NCBI RefSeq assembly: GCF_901000735.1
Contig: NC_081542.1
Location: forward strand, 20,413,093-20,477,092
Source of the DNA: Corylus avellana
Lineage: Eukaryota > Streptophyta > Magnoliopsida > Fagales > Betulaceae
DNA length: 64,000 bases
Direction of reading: 5' to 3'
This document shows, piece by piece, positions 21,750-32,556 of the stretch. How positions within the stretch are numbered: position 1 is the first letter of the stretch; every line of letters starts with the position of its first letter. Made by a program: the position numbers and the translations under genes. The notes beneath the pieces were generated by a model. The model did no database searches. It was not told where the DNA came from and worked only from the letters and a program-made list of their open reading frames with translations.

Positions 21750-22553
21750 CACCATTATACCACTAAAACTTTAATAACTAGACAACTAACCGTATCCACA
21801 ATAGATGACCAAAACACATAAGACCCAACTTATTCTAAAGCCAGCGCACCATCCCAAAAAAATAAATAAATAATTAAAAATTAAAAATGCATCTTCTCCA
21901 CTGTCACACAACCAAAACAAGCTTTAGCCAAAGAGCTAAAAAAATTCAACACAATCTCTCAAAAAACCATAGCCTCATGTATGTTTAGTGTACATAGTTT
22001 TTATTAGATGCATTCTCTTGCTAGCGTCAGCTGAAATTAGCTCACAGTACAATTACCAAATGGGAATTTCAAGAAATGGGCATTGTGCTGAAAACAGAGG
22101 AGCAGATTCTCAAAGGGACTGATTGGGAAATCAGGACTCGAGTAATGCGTGCAGGGAAATTCAAGAAATCTGAAATAAATAGGGATCTGTGTTGCAGATC
22201 GGGGCTTCAAGATAGAATTCTATGTAAATAAAGTTGTTAATCAGTTTGATTTGAAGGAGTCTCTAATGTCTTTGTAGTTTGTTGTTTGTCTGTAGAAGGT
22301 GGTCTCAGTTTGTAGCAGTAGTAAATTTGTGCGCAGTAGCAGTAGGTAGTTGTGTAAGTTTGTTTTAGTAAAATGATGCTCATTCATCCAAAAACAAATT
22401 TCTACAAATGGGGTTTATACAAGAACAAAGAGAACATGGCAGAGGACAAGAAAAGGCAGAAATTTGAAGATGAAAAATATCATAGAACAAGAACCCAAAA
22501 ACTTAAATACAAAAACTGAGAAAAATAAAAATAACAGAGAGTGAGAGAGAGAC
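21750..22553. other. CACTA interior without recognised content
   Basis: Past the nested element the CACTA interior resumes. No coding similarity was recognised before the DJ-1D fragment. It could be intron or flanking sequence carried with the captured genes. Confidence 0.4.
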
Positions 22554-22670
22554 CTAATGACCAGAAGACTGATGAACGGCAGTGCAGCAGATATCGCCGG
22601 CCTTCTTACCGGGGCACACGGCATCAACAGAGACTCCAAATGCCTGCAACGCTTGAAAAGGAACCATCGC
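22554..22670 (-). pseudogene. DJ1D: DJ-1 homolog D gene fragment (captured exon)
   Basis: Plant DJ-1D proteins belong to the DJ-1/PfpI family; glyoxalase III or deglycase activity has been reported for family members. Reading the minus strand after an AG acceptor at 22671-22672, 38 codons give [20 protein letters not shown] followed by [18 protein letters not shown], then TAG. This matches the family's exon that follows the opening LCGDYMEDYE stretch. The normal continuation after GH (QTYSESRGHNF) is lost and replaced by CT-rich sequence. The first exon and the catalytic nucleophile-elbow region are absent. Upstream on the same strand (22990-22700) is CT-rich sequence with GGCGC motifs that could be a captured 5' leader. 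The piece lies inside the CACTA between the nested retrotransposon and the 18S fragments. Confidence 0.85.
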
Positions 22671-22728
22671 CTGCAATCAAAAATCACACTGCAAGACATT
22701 AATCACATACATCAATTCAAAGGTGCGC

Positions 22729-22840
22729 CGGAGAGAGAGCTTAGTGCGCCGGAGAGAGAGAGACTAGCGCCGGAGTGAGAGAGAGAGAGAGAGAGAGAGT
22801 GAGAGTGATGAGGGAGGTGAGTGAGAGGGAGAGAGAGGCA
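22729..22840. repeat. GA-rich microsatellite region
   Basis: (GA)n runs interspersed with GCGCCGGAG, densest at 22771-22810. On the minus strand this is a CT-rich tract 60-170 bp upstream of the DJ-1D exon, like many plant 5' leaders. Confidence 0.8.
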
Positions 22841-23070
22841 GAAATTTCAGAAATTTGAGGGATTTTGGTGTTTTTGAGGTTTGGGGGAAAAAAACACGGT
22901 GTCTGAAATTTTTGGTTCGAAAATTTCATACACCGCGCGCGCCACTTGTTTGCGCAAAAATTGAGCATAATCAGCAGCAACAAATTTGGTCGCCACTATT
23001 TAGGATTTTTTTTTTTTTTTTTAAATTATACCTACAATATTTTTAGAATAATTAAGTACCTATATATATA

Positions 23071-23184
23071 TTAACTGATTTAATGAGCCATTCGCAGTTT
23101 CAAAGTCTGAATTAGTTCATACTTACACATGCATGGCTTAATCTTTGAGACAAGCATATGACTACTGGCAGGATCAACTAGGTA
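23071..23184 (-). pseudogene. 18S rRNA gene fragment, nucleotides about 1-114
   Basis: The minus strand reads TACCTAGTTGATCCTGCCAG, the start of plant 18S rRNA with one change from TACCTGG. It continues through CATATGCTTGTCTCAAAG, AAGCCATGCATGTGTAAG and TTAAATCAGTTA. It ends where AT-rich CACTA sequence begins. As an isolated piece it cannot give a functional rRNA. Confidence 0.93.
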
Positions 23185-23339
23185 CGAACCCTAATTCTCT
23201 GCCACCCGTCACCACCATAGTAGGCCTCTATCCTACCATCGAAAGTTGATAGGGCAGAAATTTGAATGATGTATCGCCGGCACGATGGCCGTGCGATCCG
23301 TCGAGTTATCATGAATCATCAGAGCAATGGGCAGAGCCC
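23185..23339 (-). pseudogene. 18S rRNA gene fragment, nucleotides about 230-385
   Basis: The minus strand reads GGGCTCTGCCCATTGCTCTG, then ATGATTCATGATAACTCGAC, TCAAATTTCTGCCCTATC and GAGAATTAGGGTTCG. This is a later block of the same 18S gene. It is joined directly, with no spacer, to the block for nucleotides 1-114, but in reverse of the normal order: reading the minus strand, 230-385 comes before 1-114. Nucleotides 115-229 are missing. Confidence 0.93.
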
Positions 23340-24248
23340 TATATATATATTAGTAATTAAATAGTATATGTTATATGAATAATTTAATATTTATGTGTAT
23401 GTATTAGTTGACATACTAACTAGTTAGTTCATAAATTAACATATTACTTAGTTAATTAATATATATTAAGTAAATATAATTAAGTAAATGTTACTCAATA
23501 CTTCTATGTATATTACTTATTTTATTATACATGTGTGTGTTATATATTAGTATTGACATACTACCTAGTAACTAGTTAGTTAATAAACTAACATATTAAC
23601 TAAGTTAATATATATTAAATTACTAACTTACTATAATTAACTATAGGTTATTTTGACAAACAAAAAAATTATATGTTACTTAATATTTGTATGAGTATTA
23701 TATATATGAATATATATTATATACATACTTGTTAGTTATTATATACTAACTTAGTATTACTATTAAGTTAAGTGGTAGATCACATGATCTAAAGATTATG
23801 TGAATTGTAATTAGAAAAAAAAAAAAAAAGATTATGTGAATTATTATATCATATAGTCATATATATCACAAATTAAGTGATTAATATTAGAATCAACAAT
23901 GAGTTTGTTTAGAGATATATGTTGTTGTTATGTTTAGAGTATTACGTTGTAGATATCATTATAAGTTAGATGTTACAACATATATATGGTCTACCATTAT
24001 AATTTATATAATTATATAAAATGATCAATTGATGATTAAATCATATGATTATATAATAACAAAATATACATATATAATATGACGTAAGTCAGAAGTATAC
24101 AAACTCATACAAATACAACAATTAAGTACCCAGAGACTTAATAACTAGTTACTTAATAAACTAACATATTAACTAAGTTAATATATTAAATTACTAACCT
24201 AGTATAATTTACTACAGGTTATTTTGACAAAAACAAATTATATGTTAC

Positions 24249-24289
<41 letters not shown>

Positions 24290-24740
24290 CATACTTGTTC
24301 GTTAATATATATTAACTTAGTATTACTAAGTAAGTTAACTATTTTCAAAAAACAATGATATGATGATGTGTACTATCATTCTAATTACATTAGATCATAG
24401 TTAATTAGTTAATTAAGTATGCTCTAGTGTAATTAGAATGATAATACATATGAACATGATCAAATAATGTTTTTTTTTTTTTTTTGAAAACTTTGTCCTA
24501 TTCTTCATGAATTAAGTTTCATAATATTTAAGTATAATGTATTATCACTATAGTTTATATGATTATATGACATGATCAACTGATTATTAAATCATGTGAT
24601 TATATAATAACAAATTATACATATATAATATGATATAAATATACAAATACATACTAAAACAATAATTAAGTATCTAGAGACTTAGTTTCAATGTATGTTA
24701 TAAGTCCATCTATGTTATACATTACTTTTCAAAAAGTTTT
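23340..24740. repeat. AT-rich CACTA interior with direct repeats
   Basis: Very AT-rich. A block with AACTAACATATTAACTAAG, a TTACTAAC stretch and GGTTATTTTGACAAA occurs near 23580-23780 and again near 24150-24320. (TA)n lies at 24250-24283. The outer part (about 24350-24740) recurs in inverted orientation at 63610-64000 in the second CACTA copy. Confidence 0.8.
24374..24443. repeat. 70-bp near-perfect palindrome
   Basis: Left arm TATCATTCTAATTACATTAG pairs with right arm CTAGTGTAATTAGAATGATA around TTAATTAGTTAATTAA. It recurs at 63913-63982 in the other CACTA copy, so it belongs to the family. Confidence 0.9.
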
Positions 24741-25617
24741 AGTGGATGCTATTGACCTTGTAGTTTAATTTTATTCTTTTTTTTTTTTAATTTTTTAGAA
24801 GAGCTTTAGCGTCCACCAAAGTGGACGCTAATGCTCAGTTATCAGAGTCCACTTTTAATGGACGCTATTGGGCACAGTTTTATTTTTTTATTTTTATTTT
24901 TATTTTTCTACCTACTCTTTAGCGTCCACTTTTAGTGGACGCTATTGGGCATCAATTTTATTTTTGTAATTTGTATTTTTATTTTTCGACCGACTCTTTA
25001 GCGTCCACAAAGTCGACCCTAATACTTAACTATTAGGGGCGACTATCAAAGTCGACCCTAATACTTAAGTATTAGCGTCCACTTTTAGTGGACGCTATTG
25101 GGTACAATTTTTTTTTTTTTTTTTATTCTACCTACTCTTTAGCGTCCACAGAGTGGACCCTAATACTTAACTATTAGGGGCGACTTTCAAAGTCGACCCT
25201 AATACTTAAGTATTAGCGTCCACTTTTAGTGGACGCTATTGGTCATCAATTTTAATTTTTTATTTATTTTTTTAATTTTTCTACCTACTCTTTAGGGTCG
25301 ACACCCTATTGATCTTTTATTTGATTGTTTTTCTTTTTTTATTTTTTTCCAGCTTTTAGCGTCCACTTATAATAGTCGACGCTAAAAGTTTTTTTTTGGT
25401 CACTTAAATTTTTCCCGCCCCTTAATAATTCCCGCGTGTATATTAGGGTCAACTTATTAGCGACGCTAATAGTCAACCTTTCGACCCATTATTAGCGTCC
25501 ACTTTGATGTAGACGCTAATACTTAACTATTAGGGGCGACTTTCAAAAGTCGCCCCTAATAGTTGAGTATTAGGGGCGACTTTTTAGTCGCCCCTGATGA
25601 GCAACTTTCTTGTAGTG
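24741..25617. repeat. CACTA right end: subterminal repeats and TIR
   Basis: Repeated TTAGCGTCCACTTTTAGTGG palindromes (each of the form TTAGCGTCCAC/GTGGACGCTA), CTACCTACTCTTTAGCGTCC units and TAGGGGCGACTTTCAAAGTC palindromes lead to the terminal TTCTTGTAGTG. Repeat content mirrors the left end. Confidence 0.9.
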
Positions 25618-27182
25618 ATTTATTCACCTTGAACAAGATCAGGTTATGGTGCATTAGGTTTGAGATGCATGGTTTATTTTTAGGAAGATATAAGTATAGC
25701 ACCGACTTGGGGAGGCTTATCCATATGGACAACTTTGGTCCAATGAAATCAAATGCCGACGTCCATGTATTGAAATAGTTGAAAAAAGAAGAAAGGGTTC
25801 TGAATAATCCTTATCTAATCCTAGCAAGCTGGAGAATGTCGATCAAGTGGGCAGGGCGTGACTCCCTCCAATCCATATAATATGAGAGAAATGACATCAA
25901 AAGAAAATATGTTTAATTATAAGATTCTACTTCCGAGTGATTGAGGTGTTAATCAAGATTGCATTTTTGGAAATGTAAATATTTTATTGCATAGACAGAG
26001 TTTTTCATGCTAGATATATCTAGCTACCAGATAAAAAGCAATTTAAGACTCTTTTTGTTTCGACCTAAAATACTTTTTGAAAAACGCTTTTTTAATTGTT
26101 TGGTGTTCGGTATGACCTAAAACTTATGATCAAACTGAAAATATTTTTTTCGGTTGATTAAAAAAAACTTATTTAATTTCCGTAAAATGGGTTTTCTTTT
26201 ATAAAACCGTAAGCAATTTTTTGAGATTGAGCTTCTCATTCTTGTACATGCATGCTCTCTCTTAGCTTGCACACACACACACACACGCATAATAGGGGTA
26301 TAATCAACCTAGATGCTCAAAACCATAAGCTTCTCATTTTCTTTCTCCTTCATTTTGACGATTGAATCTAATTCCCTCAGGTAGAAAATTGAAAGAAAAA
26401 AACAAGATTCCTCTTCAACCGTTGGAATCATTCCTAAACACATTCTACTAATAGGAGTTAACTTAGCTTGATTAAAGATTGGGGTATTACAAAACATATT
26501 GTTGATGTTGGGTGAACTAATTAAGCATTTTTGTATGATCGAGTACATTAAATAGAGTGTCACTGGTCAAAAATGGAATTTTGGTAGAGTCTCACCACCT
26601 AGGAAACATAAGTCACACCTCAAATAGAGAAACCACATCTCAAGATAATTAGCATAAAACTTTAATACTTTCATTGATCCAAATAAACTTGGCTACATTG
26701 ATATATATAGGAACCAATCTCTTATTTGATAAAGTACTAGAACCACAACTAAATGATAACTATTACTAGGATAACATAAATGATACACAATGGCCGGTAC
26801 TTTAGTAATTGATTACACATAAACTATGTTTATTGAAATGATAAGATAATTAAACAACTCCTTTTGCTGGCCGTTGTGTGACTCTACATAAGGAAGTTCC
26901 TGTAAATGGTAGCTTGACTATAATCAGCACACTATGGGCTTATAGAGAAAATTACAAAGGAAAATAAAAATAATGGTAGTTCTAAGCAATGAAGATCACG
27001 TTGAATTCTTGATGGAAATGATTCATAAGAACATCAATTCAAAGTCCTCTTTTGCTCAATTCTTTCTCCAGCCTTCCTTGTTTAAAAACTCTTGACCACC
27101 TTTAACAAATTAATTTGTCTTCCTCTTTGTTTCACTTGCATTTCAGATTACTAATCACTTGCCCAATGATCAACATCTTCTG
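25618..27182. other. Intergenic; AC microsatellite; downstream of the ankyrin gene
   Basis: ATT at 25618-25620 is the right CACTA target duplication. An (AC)n run lies at about 26269-26286. The stretch 26590-27182 lies directly downstream of the minus-strand ankyrin gene and should contain its 3' untranslated region. I could not fix a polyadenylation site. Confidence 0.4.
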
Positions 27183-28559
27183 CTAAAATAGCTTATGTTT
27201 ATGTGGCCGAAAAAGAAACTTGGACGAGTATGTTGATCGCAAAATATCAACCCAAAGTTGATAATGTAGCAGAACAAATAAAGTAACTGGGATACTAGCA
27301 GAAGCAATTAGAATAATTGGAACCCATGCCACTTCACTGTAATAGAACAAAAAGCAAGTTGCACTAAAAGCTACAATCATGCTTGCTATAGAGACGAAGA
27401 GTGTTGTAAATCCAACCAACAACTTTGTAGGTAATGACATGAGAAAATCCTCTTCCGCATAACGTGAAGTCAAAATTGACAAAAATATTAGCATTGAAGT
27501 TGAAGAGAAGAGTAGTGCCAATGCATCTGATATGAAAAACACCATAAACCACTTACTTTTCAAAAAAATGGGTGTTCCTATTTCTTGATCGTTGCCACCT
27601 GGTACAGTAAAAGCTCCAGCAAAGACCACTGTGGCAATCAATGCGGCCACAAGCATGCAATAGTTTGCTGTGTCTTTCATCCACTTTTCTCCTTGTTCTT
27701 TTAACTCTTTATGTTTGTTTTTGAATAATTCCCAAGGTGTAGCCGCAAGTCCACCGTCTTGATCTATAACCCTAGGTTGACATTTTTTATCTGTATTTTC
27801 CGTCTTCGTGTTTGAAGGTGTATTCACAGCTTTATTGTCTTGATCTTTATCCTCAACTTGACCTTTTTGATATGTATTCTCCAAACATTCACAGATACAT
27901 ATATCCACACGTTTACTCTTTCGATCTATATTCTTCAACTTCTTGTATAAAGGCGGCACAATCTTTTCTATTTCCTACAATGATGGAGGTATAAATAATT
28001 TACAAAATGCAAGTGCAACCAATAAACATGCAACCAATAAACATGCAATCAAAAGAAAAAAAACAAATTCAAATCATATAATTATTACCACCCACCTTAA
28101 ACCATAGTAACTCTCGTTGCATTTGAAGGGGCGCTCCAGATATGATATTAAGTCGATCTAAAGGAGCCAATTGTCCAGCTAAGTGTAGCATGTTGAATTC
28201 ACTATTTGTGTATTTTGCAACCATACCCTTGATAGCGCCTAACTCATATATTAGATTGAACACATTCTCTTGTCGATGTCTAACAGCAATGTGAAATATT
28301 GTTTGTACGTTCTTGTCTACTCTCCATATGAGATCAGGATAAGAGCCTATTAGAATAATTAAATATTCAACATTCCCTAATTCTGCAGCTTCAAAAAGAA
28401 GAGATGAATGCTCCTCTAGGAGGTCTATGAACTTGTCTTCTGGCAATACTAGAACCTCTCTCCAAAGGAGTTGAACTAATTTATGAGCGGGTAATTGGAT
28501 CAAAGCTTTGTTACACGTCCCTTTGAACCCTGGGATTATTAAAAAAAAATAAATTAATT

Positions 28560-28590
<31 letters not shown>

Positions 28591-31500
28591 CTACTCAAAT
28601 ATTGTTTGGTAAGAAATAAATATGGGAACAACAGTAACTATCTGAGCAAGATTCATAGGAAGATATCATTATATTTAAACTTGGGAAAATTAGTTTGTGC
28701 TTATGACATTGAGACTTAAGTTTTCAATTTTATAAATTCGAGACATGTACTACAAGCATTTTTAAATCGAGACCTCAATTAACTTTCTCATCTAGTAGGA
28801 TAATCAAAATAACTATAAAACTATAATTACCAGATTATATTAAAAAAAAAAAATTATAATTACCCAATTATATTAAAAAATTGGATTAGTTTTTTTTAGA
28901 GTTGACTATAGAGGCCTCCTCCATGACCTTTGTGAGGGGTGGACCTCAACAAGGGGATTGCAGAGGTCCCATGATCTATCTCTCATAATCACGGAAGCGA
29001 ACTCATAGGTCGCATGATTAACAAATATCACTATTTTTCTAATAAAACAATAAAATAAAATAAAAATTGCAAAGATTGGGTTTTGGTCAGGACTTAACGG
29101 AATTTGCAAAAATATCAACACCAAATCTTTACATTTTTTTATTAAAAAAATAGGGGTATTTTTGGAATTTTGAAAAATATTTAATAAAAAATCATAACAG
29201 AGGGGATATTGAAAAAAAATTAAAAGTTCGATACCCTAAATTGAAAGTTTTTTAACTTTAGAGAGTAATTTCGAAATGAGTGCAAATTCAAGAAGTTTTT
29301 TTTGATGTTTCCCTAGCTACTATCTTCCTTTTTTTCTTTTTTTTTTTTTTTTTTTTGAGCATTAAGATCAATGCAATTGAATTAAGTAAAAGACGCTCAA
29401 ATATTGTCTCCAAAAAAAAAAAAAAAAAAAAAGGAAGAAAAAAGGCTACTTACAATTCTCTTCTATGTCTCTACAAGAAAGAGATACAAATATTGTGACA
29501 GATTGAGACATCTAAAATATAGAATGATTTGTCCCATTAGAATTTCCCATAGTTATTGAAATAGATATCAAGTAAGCTAATTTTCTCATTCCGGGGTGAT
29601 TTGAGTAAAACTGTCATTAATTAGTGTGATCAGTGTAAAAAAAAACAACTACTAGGGAAATGTTTCATATTTGTGCAAGTAACAAAACTTGTGTTGTAGA
29701 GAAACTCACAGGAGTTGAAGCACCTTTCCCATACTGATAGCTGACTTCTGCTGTCGAATGCAAGAGGTTTTCTAGCCAACTCTTGCAATGCTATCTCTTC
29801 TTCGCTATTCTTCATAGTTGCTAAAGTACTTGGGTCCTTTTTCAGAATTGTCAATGCTATATCTGTCCACAAAACAACACATTTGATTTAGTCATTGTCA
29901 AAAGTTAGTTCAAAATTATTGTATGCTCAGTATATTGTGTTATTAATTATATAATTAAATTTATCATTTTCTAATAACTTAAGCTTTTGGGATAAATGGT
30001 ACTTAACATAGTATCAAAACTAATTAGATGTTATAAATTCGAACCATGACTCCATAATTCACTCTTATTTCAGCCCAGGGAGGAACCGCGTTGGGCCTTG
30101 GGGAGACCCTGGACCCCCCAAGGCCCAAGGTGGTCCCAAAAAAAAAAAAAAAATTAAAAAATTCTTATAAAATTTAATTTTTGACCTCCTAATTAAAATT
30201 AATTTTTTTTAGAATTTTGCCCTCCAAACACAAATCTCAAGTACTTCCGCCCCTGAATTTTCAGCTAAATATTTCAGGTTGGGCATCATTCATCCATGTG
30301 GGTTTTATGCACAACATTTAAATTTAGTATTCATCTTAATATAATCACGAGCACATATTAAATATTCCATTTTCTTGTTTTTGGACCAAAATTAGCTCCT
30401 CTATGAGTAGCATGTACACTAAATATGCATTTAGACAAGGTTTTCCCTAAATTAGATTGAAAAAAAAAAAAAAAATGTCCAAGGATGAGTTCTGGTTGAA
30501 AATTTTCTAACACTACGAAAGTTGTGCTACAATGTAGAATTAATTATTAGTCTTGTGAAATTTTCATGATAGACATTTCACGTTCAATTGAAATTTCAAT
30601 ATAAGTAGATCAAACTGAAAGTTAATTATCTCAAACTCCTAAATATTAGTGAGATGTAGAACATACCATACATATCAGTAGAAATAGTGGCAACAAGGAT
30701 ATCAATGCGTTCGATAGGTTTCAAATCTTCAAAAGGAGTCACGTCGTATAGATACGACACCATCTTTCTACGTCCATTCGAAGCTGCAAAGTAGAGTGGT
30801 GTCTTTTCTTTTCTACCACGGACTGATGGCAGTTTCTTGTTCTTTTTCACCATCTCCTTAGCAATTGACACGACTTTGGATCCACCAGCAAAAGCAGCAA
30901 AGCAAAGGGCTGTGTTTCCATTTTTATTTTTTAATTCTATGTCCTCCGAAGTCATATGTTTGACCAGTTCTTTTACAAAAGTGGCTTGTTTTGCTGCAAC
31001 TGCAATGTGAAGAGCTGTCTCATTCCGTTCTGTTATGGGACTACGAACGAGATCTCGATATTTCTCAATTAGAATCTTAGCAGCTTGCCAATCTCCTTTT
31101 AGGGCAGCTTTATAGAGGCAAACCGAAGTGTCAAGGTAATGAAATCTTTCTATCCCTGGAAATATAGATCATAAATATCTAATAAGGCAGCAAATGAAAT
31201 ATTTCTTCTTTTTTTGTGTGTGCTATGTGAGTCATTCTCTACTTTGTTTTTTTTCATGACCAGAAACCCCACCAAGGTAGGGTGTGACGTCTCACATTGC
31301 ATGCTTTCGCTAAATGGTATGAAGCATTATAGGATAAACCCAATAATAAAATTGTACGAGTTTGGTCCAAAACAGACAATATCGCATCATTTAAAGTGAG
31401 GTATTACATATGGTATCAGAGTTCAAGCCCAGTCTGAAATGGGGGCGTCCACAAGCCTATAAGAGTTGCCAGTGAGGACGCTGGGTCCCAAGAAGTGGTA

Positions 31501-32008
31501 ATTGTGACGTCCTACATACCCTATCAAGTAAAACCTGAAATCCATGCCTTACGCTCCTATCAATGTATGTGGACCAGTACTTGAGTAGTTGGCTTCACTT
31601 GGAGGCTGGCCCCAAGAGGCAATTTGAACTTAGTGAATTTCGAACCTCAGACCATAAGGAACACCTAAAGTCCCAGGCTTCCACCAAGTGAGCCAACCCC
31701 TTGGCCTATAGAAATGCTTACAGATCATTTTAGCGAAATTCACATTCAAGTGTTAGTGAGTTGGAATGGAATGCATAGCATAAAACAAATTAAGGAATTC
31801 ATATATAACACTTCTCCTTAATTAAGATATTAATTGGAAAAGTGATTTGTGTATCATATGTTCTACTCTATGTGACAGCATATAGACAACAAAGAATGAG
31901 AGATCACTCACTCGCTAGATTTTTCTCATCTGAGACGGGCTTATCTGATGGTGTATTTGATTCAGAGGAAGTGGATGCTTCTTGATCGTTATTTTGTCCA
32001 CTTCTCAT
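27183..32008 (-). CDS. Ankyrin-repeat membrane protein with PGG domain (ACD6/ITN1-like)
   Basis: Five exons on the minus strand: 32008-31912, 31155-30667, 29862-29710, 28529-28096, 27974-27183. All introns have GT-AG ends, phases agree, and the 1965 bp encode 654 residues. The start ATG (MRSGQNNDQEAS) opens a hydrophilic N-terminus. Ankyrin-type repeats follow (LYKAALKGDWQAAKIL, NETALHIAVAAKQ, GNTALCFAAFAGG, KTPLYFAASNGRRKMVSYL). A second group lies at about residues 300-385 (LLFEAAELGNVEYLIIL, TIFHIAVRHRQENVF, NMLHLAGQLAP), then RELLWFKEIEKIV. The PGG domain is at about 472-520 (WELFKNKHKELKEQGEKWMK, AGAFTVPGG). Four hydrophobic segments follow to the C-terminus. Such plant proteins sit in membranes and relatives act in defence and salt or ABA responses. 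This member's role is not shown. Residues 423-476 hold a 27-residue duplication. No disabling change was seen. Confidence 0.93.
28690..29275. other. Possible MITE-like insertion in ankyrin intron 3
   Basis: The intron between exons 3 and 4 has A- and T-rich runs (28565-28590, 29333-29356, 29414-29432). Ends that look loosely inverted occur at about 28690-28760 (AAGTTTTCAATTTTATAAATTCG) and 29225-29275 (a CGATACCCTAAATTGAAAG stretch). No target duplication could be fixed, so this is tentative. Confidence 0.25.
30077..30256. mobile_element. Possible hAT-type MITE in ankyrin intron 2
   Basis: The segment starts CAGGGAGGAACCGCG and ends ACTTCCGCCCCTG, imperfect inverted ends resembling the CAGGGGCGGAA termini common in plant hAT elements. 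TTTCAGC-like sequence occurs on both sides (30071 and 30258), offset by two bases, so a clean 8-bp duplication is not shown. The interior has GGCCTTGGGGAG and an inverted CCAAGGCCC. Confidence 0.4.
31283..31530 (+). mobile_element. Degenerate TRIM-like element in ankyrin intron 1
   Basis: A 126-bp LTR-like segment (31283-31408) opens TGTGACGTCTCACATTGC and closes GAGGTATTACA. It is followed by a primer site TGGTATCAGAGTT at 31411 (initiator-Met tRNA type). About 100 bp on, TGTGACGTCCTACATACC (31508) looks like the start of a second, truncated LTR. No coding capacity. It fits a terminal-repeat retrotransposon in miniature that has lost its right end. Confidence 0.55.
31553..31712 (-). mobile_element. 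tRNA-derived SINE in ankyrin intron 1
   Basis: The minus strand has a polymerase III A-box-like TGGCTCACTTGGTGG near 31700 and, about 40 bp downstream, a B-box-like GGTTCGAAATTC near 31650. This is the arrangement of tRNA-related SINEs. The 3' end and target duplication were not fixed. Confidence 0.55.
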
Positions 32009-32503
32009 TTTTTGGAAATACCTCACTCCTTGCAATTGTCACCTTTCACTTTTGTCTTCTTTCTTGAGGCTCTTTACTTCACAGCACAACCTTGGCCCTT
32101 TTCTTTTCTTTTGTAAGAAATAAAATCAGATAGAAAACATAGGATCAGTACACAATCGATAAGTTATTCATTTGTAAATAATCTCAATTTATGGGAAATG
32201 ATAATTTACAATGGTTTTGTTCAAATACGTACCAAACATGCATGAAGGCCACGTTGAATAAGAGAGATATTTTCAACAACAAAAATATATATATTTTTGT
32301 ACGACAACTTAATATATACGAACACTATATTACGTATATATACATATCGAGATACTAGCAAATTTTCCGAACAATTGAAATTAACATGTCAGCATTATGG
32401 AACAAAAACATAAAAATATCTCGAAATTCTGGCTAGCGATAGGGAGTTGAACTTCACAGAGGGAACGGAGTTTTTGTGAAGGGAAAGAGTTTGTTATACT
32501 AAC

Positions 32504-32556
32504 CTCGCTGGATCGTTTGAAACGAAGTCCACCACCAGCACAAACGAATATATAGA
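32504..32556 (-). promoter_or_regulatory. Candidate core promoter and leader exon of the ankyrin gene
   Basis: On the minus strand a TATA-like CTATATATT lies at 32556-32548. About 30 bp downstream is a short stretch ending CCAGCGAG|GTTAGT (32504/32503), a good splice donor. A leader exon spliced to the ATG exon through a 5' intron is plausible. No transcript evidence is available here. Confidence 0.35.

Larger units (their letters stand above)
13664..25617. mobile_element. Non-autonomous CACTA transposon carrying gene fragments
   Basis: The element opens CACTACAAGAA at 13664 and closes with its inverse TTCTTGTAGTG at 25617. It is flanked by the 3-bp duplication ATT (13661-13663 and 25618-25620). 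These are the hallmarks of CACTA (En/Spm) DNA transposons. Both ends carry long arrays of TTAGCGTCCAC / GTGGACGCTAA and TAGGGGCGACTTT-type repeats in both orientations. In this superfamily such subterminal repeats are transposase binding sites. No transposase reading frame is visible, so it would depend on an enzyme from elsewhere. Inside are fragments of phosphomannomutase (15312-15998), a DJ-1D-type gene (22554-22670) and the 18S rRNA gene (23071-23339), all on the minus strand, plus a younger LTR retrotransposon (16066-21744). Without the insertion it would be about 6.3 kb. The structure is that of a gene-capturing Pack-type CACTA. Confidence 0.92.
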
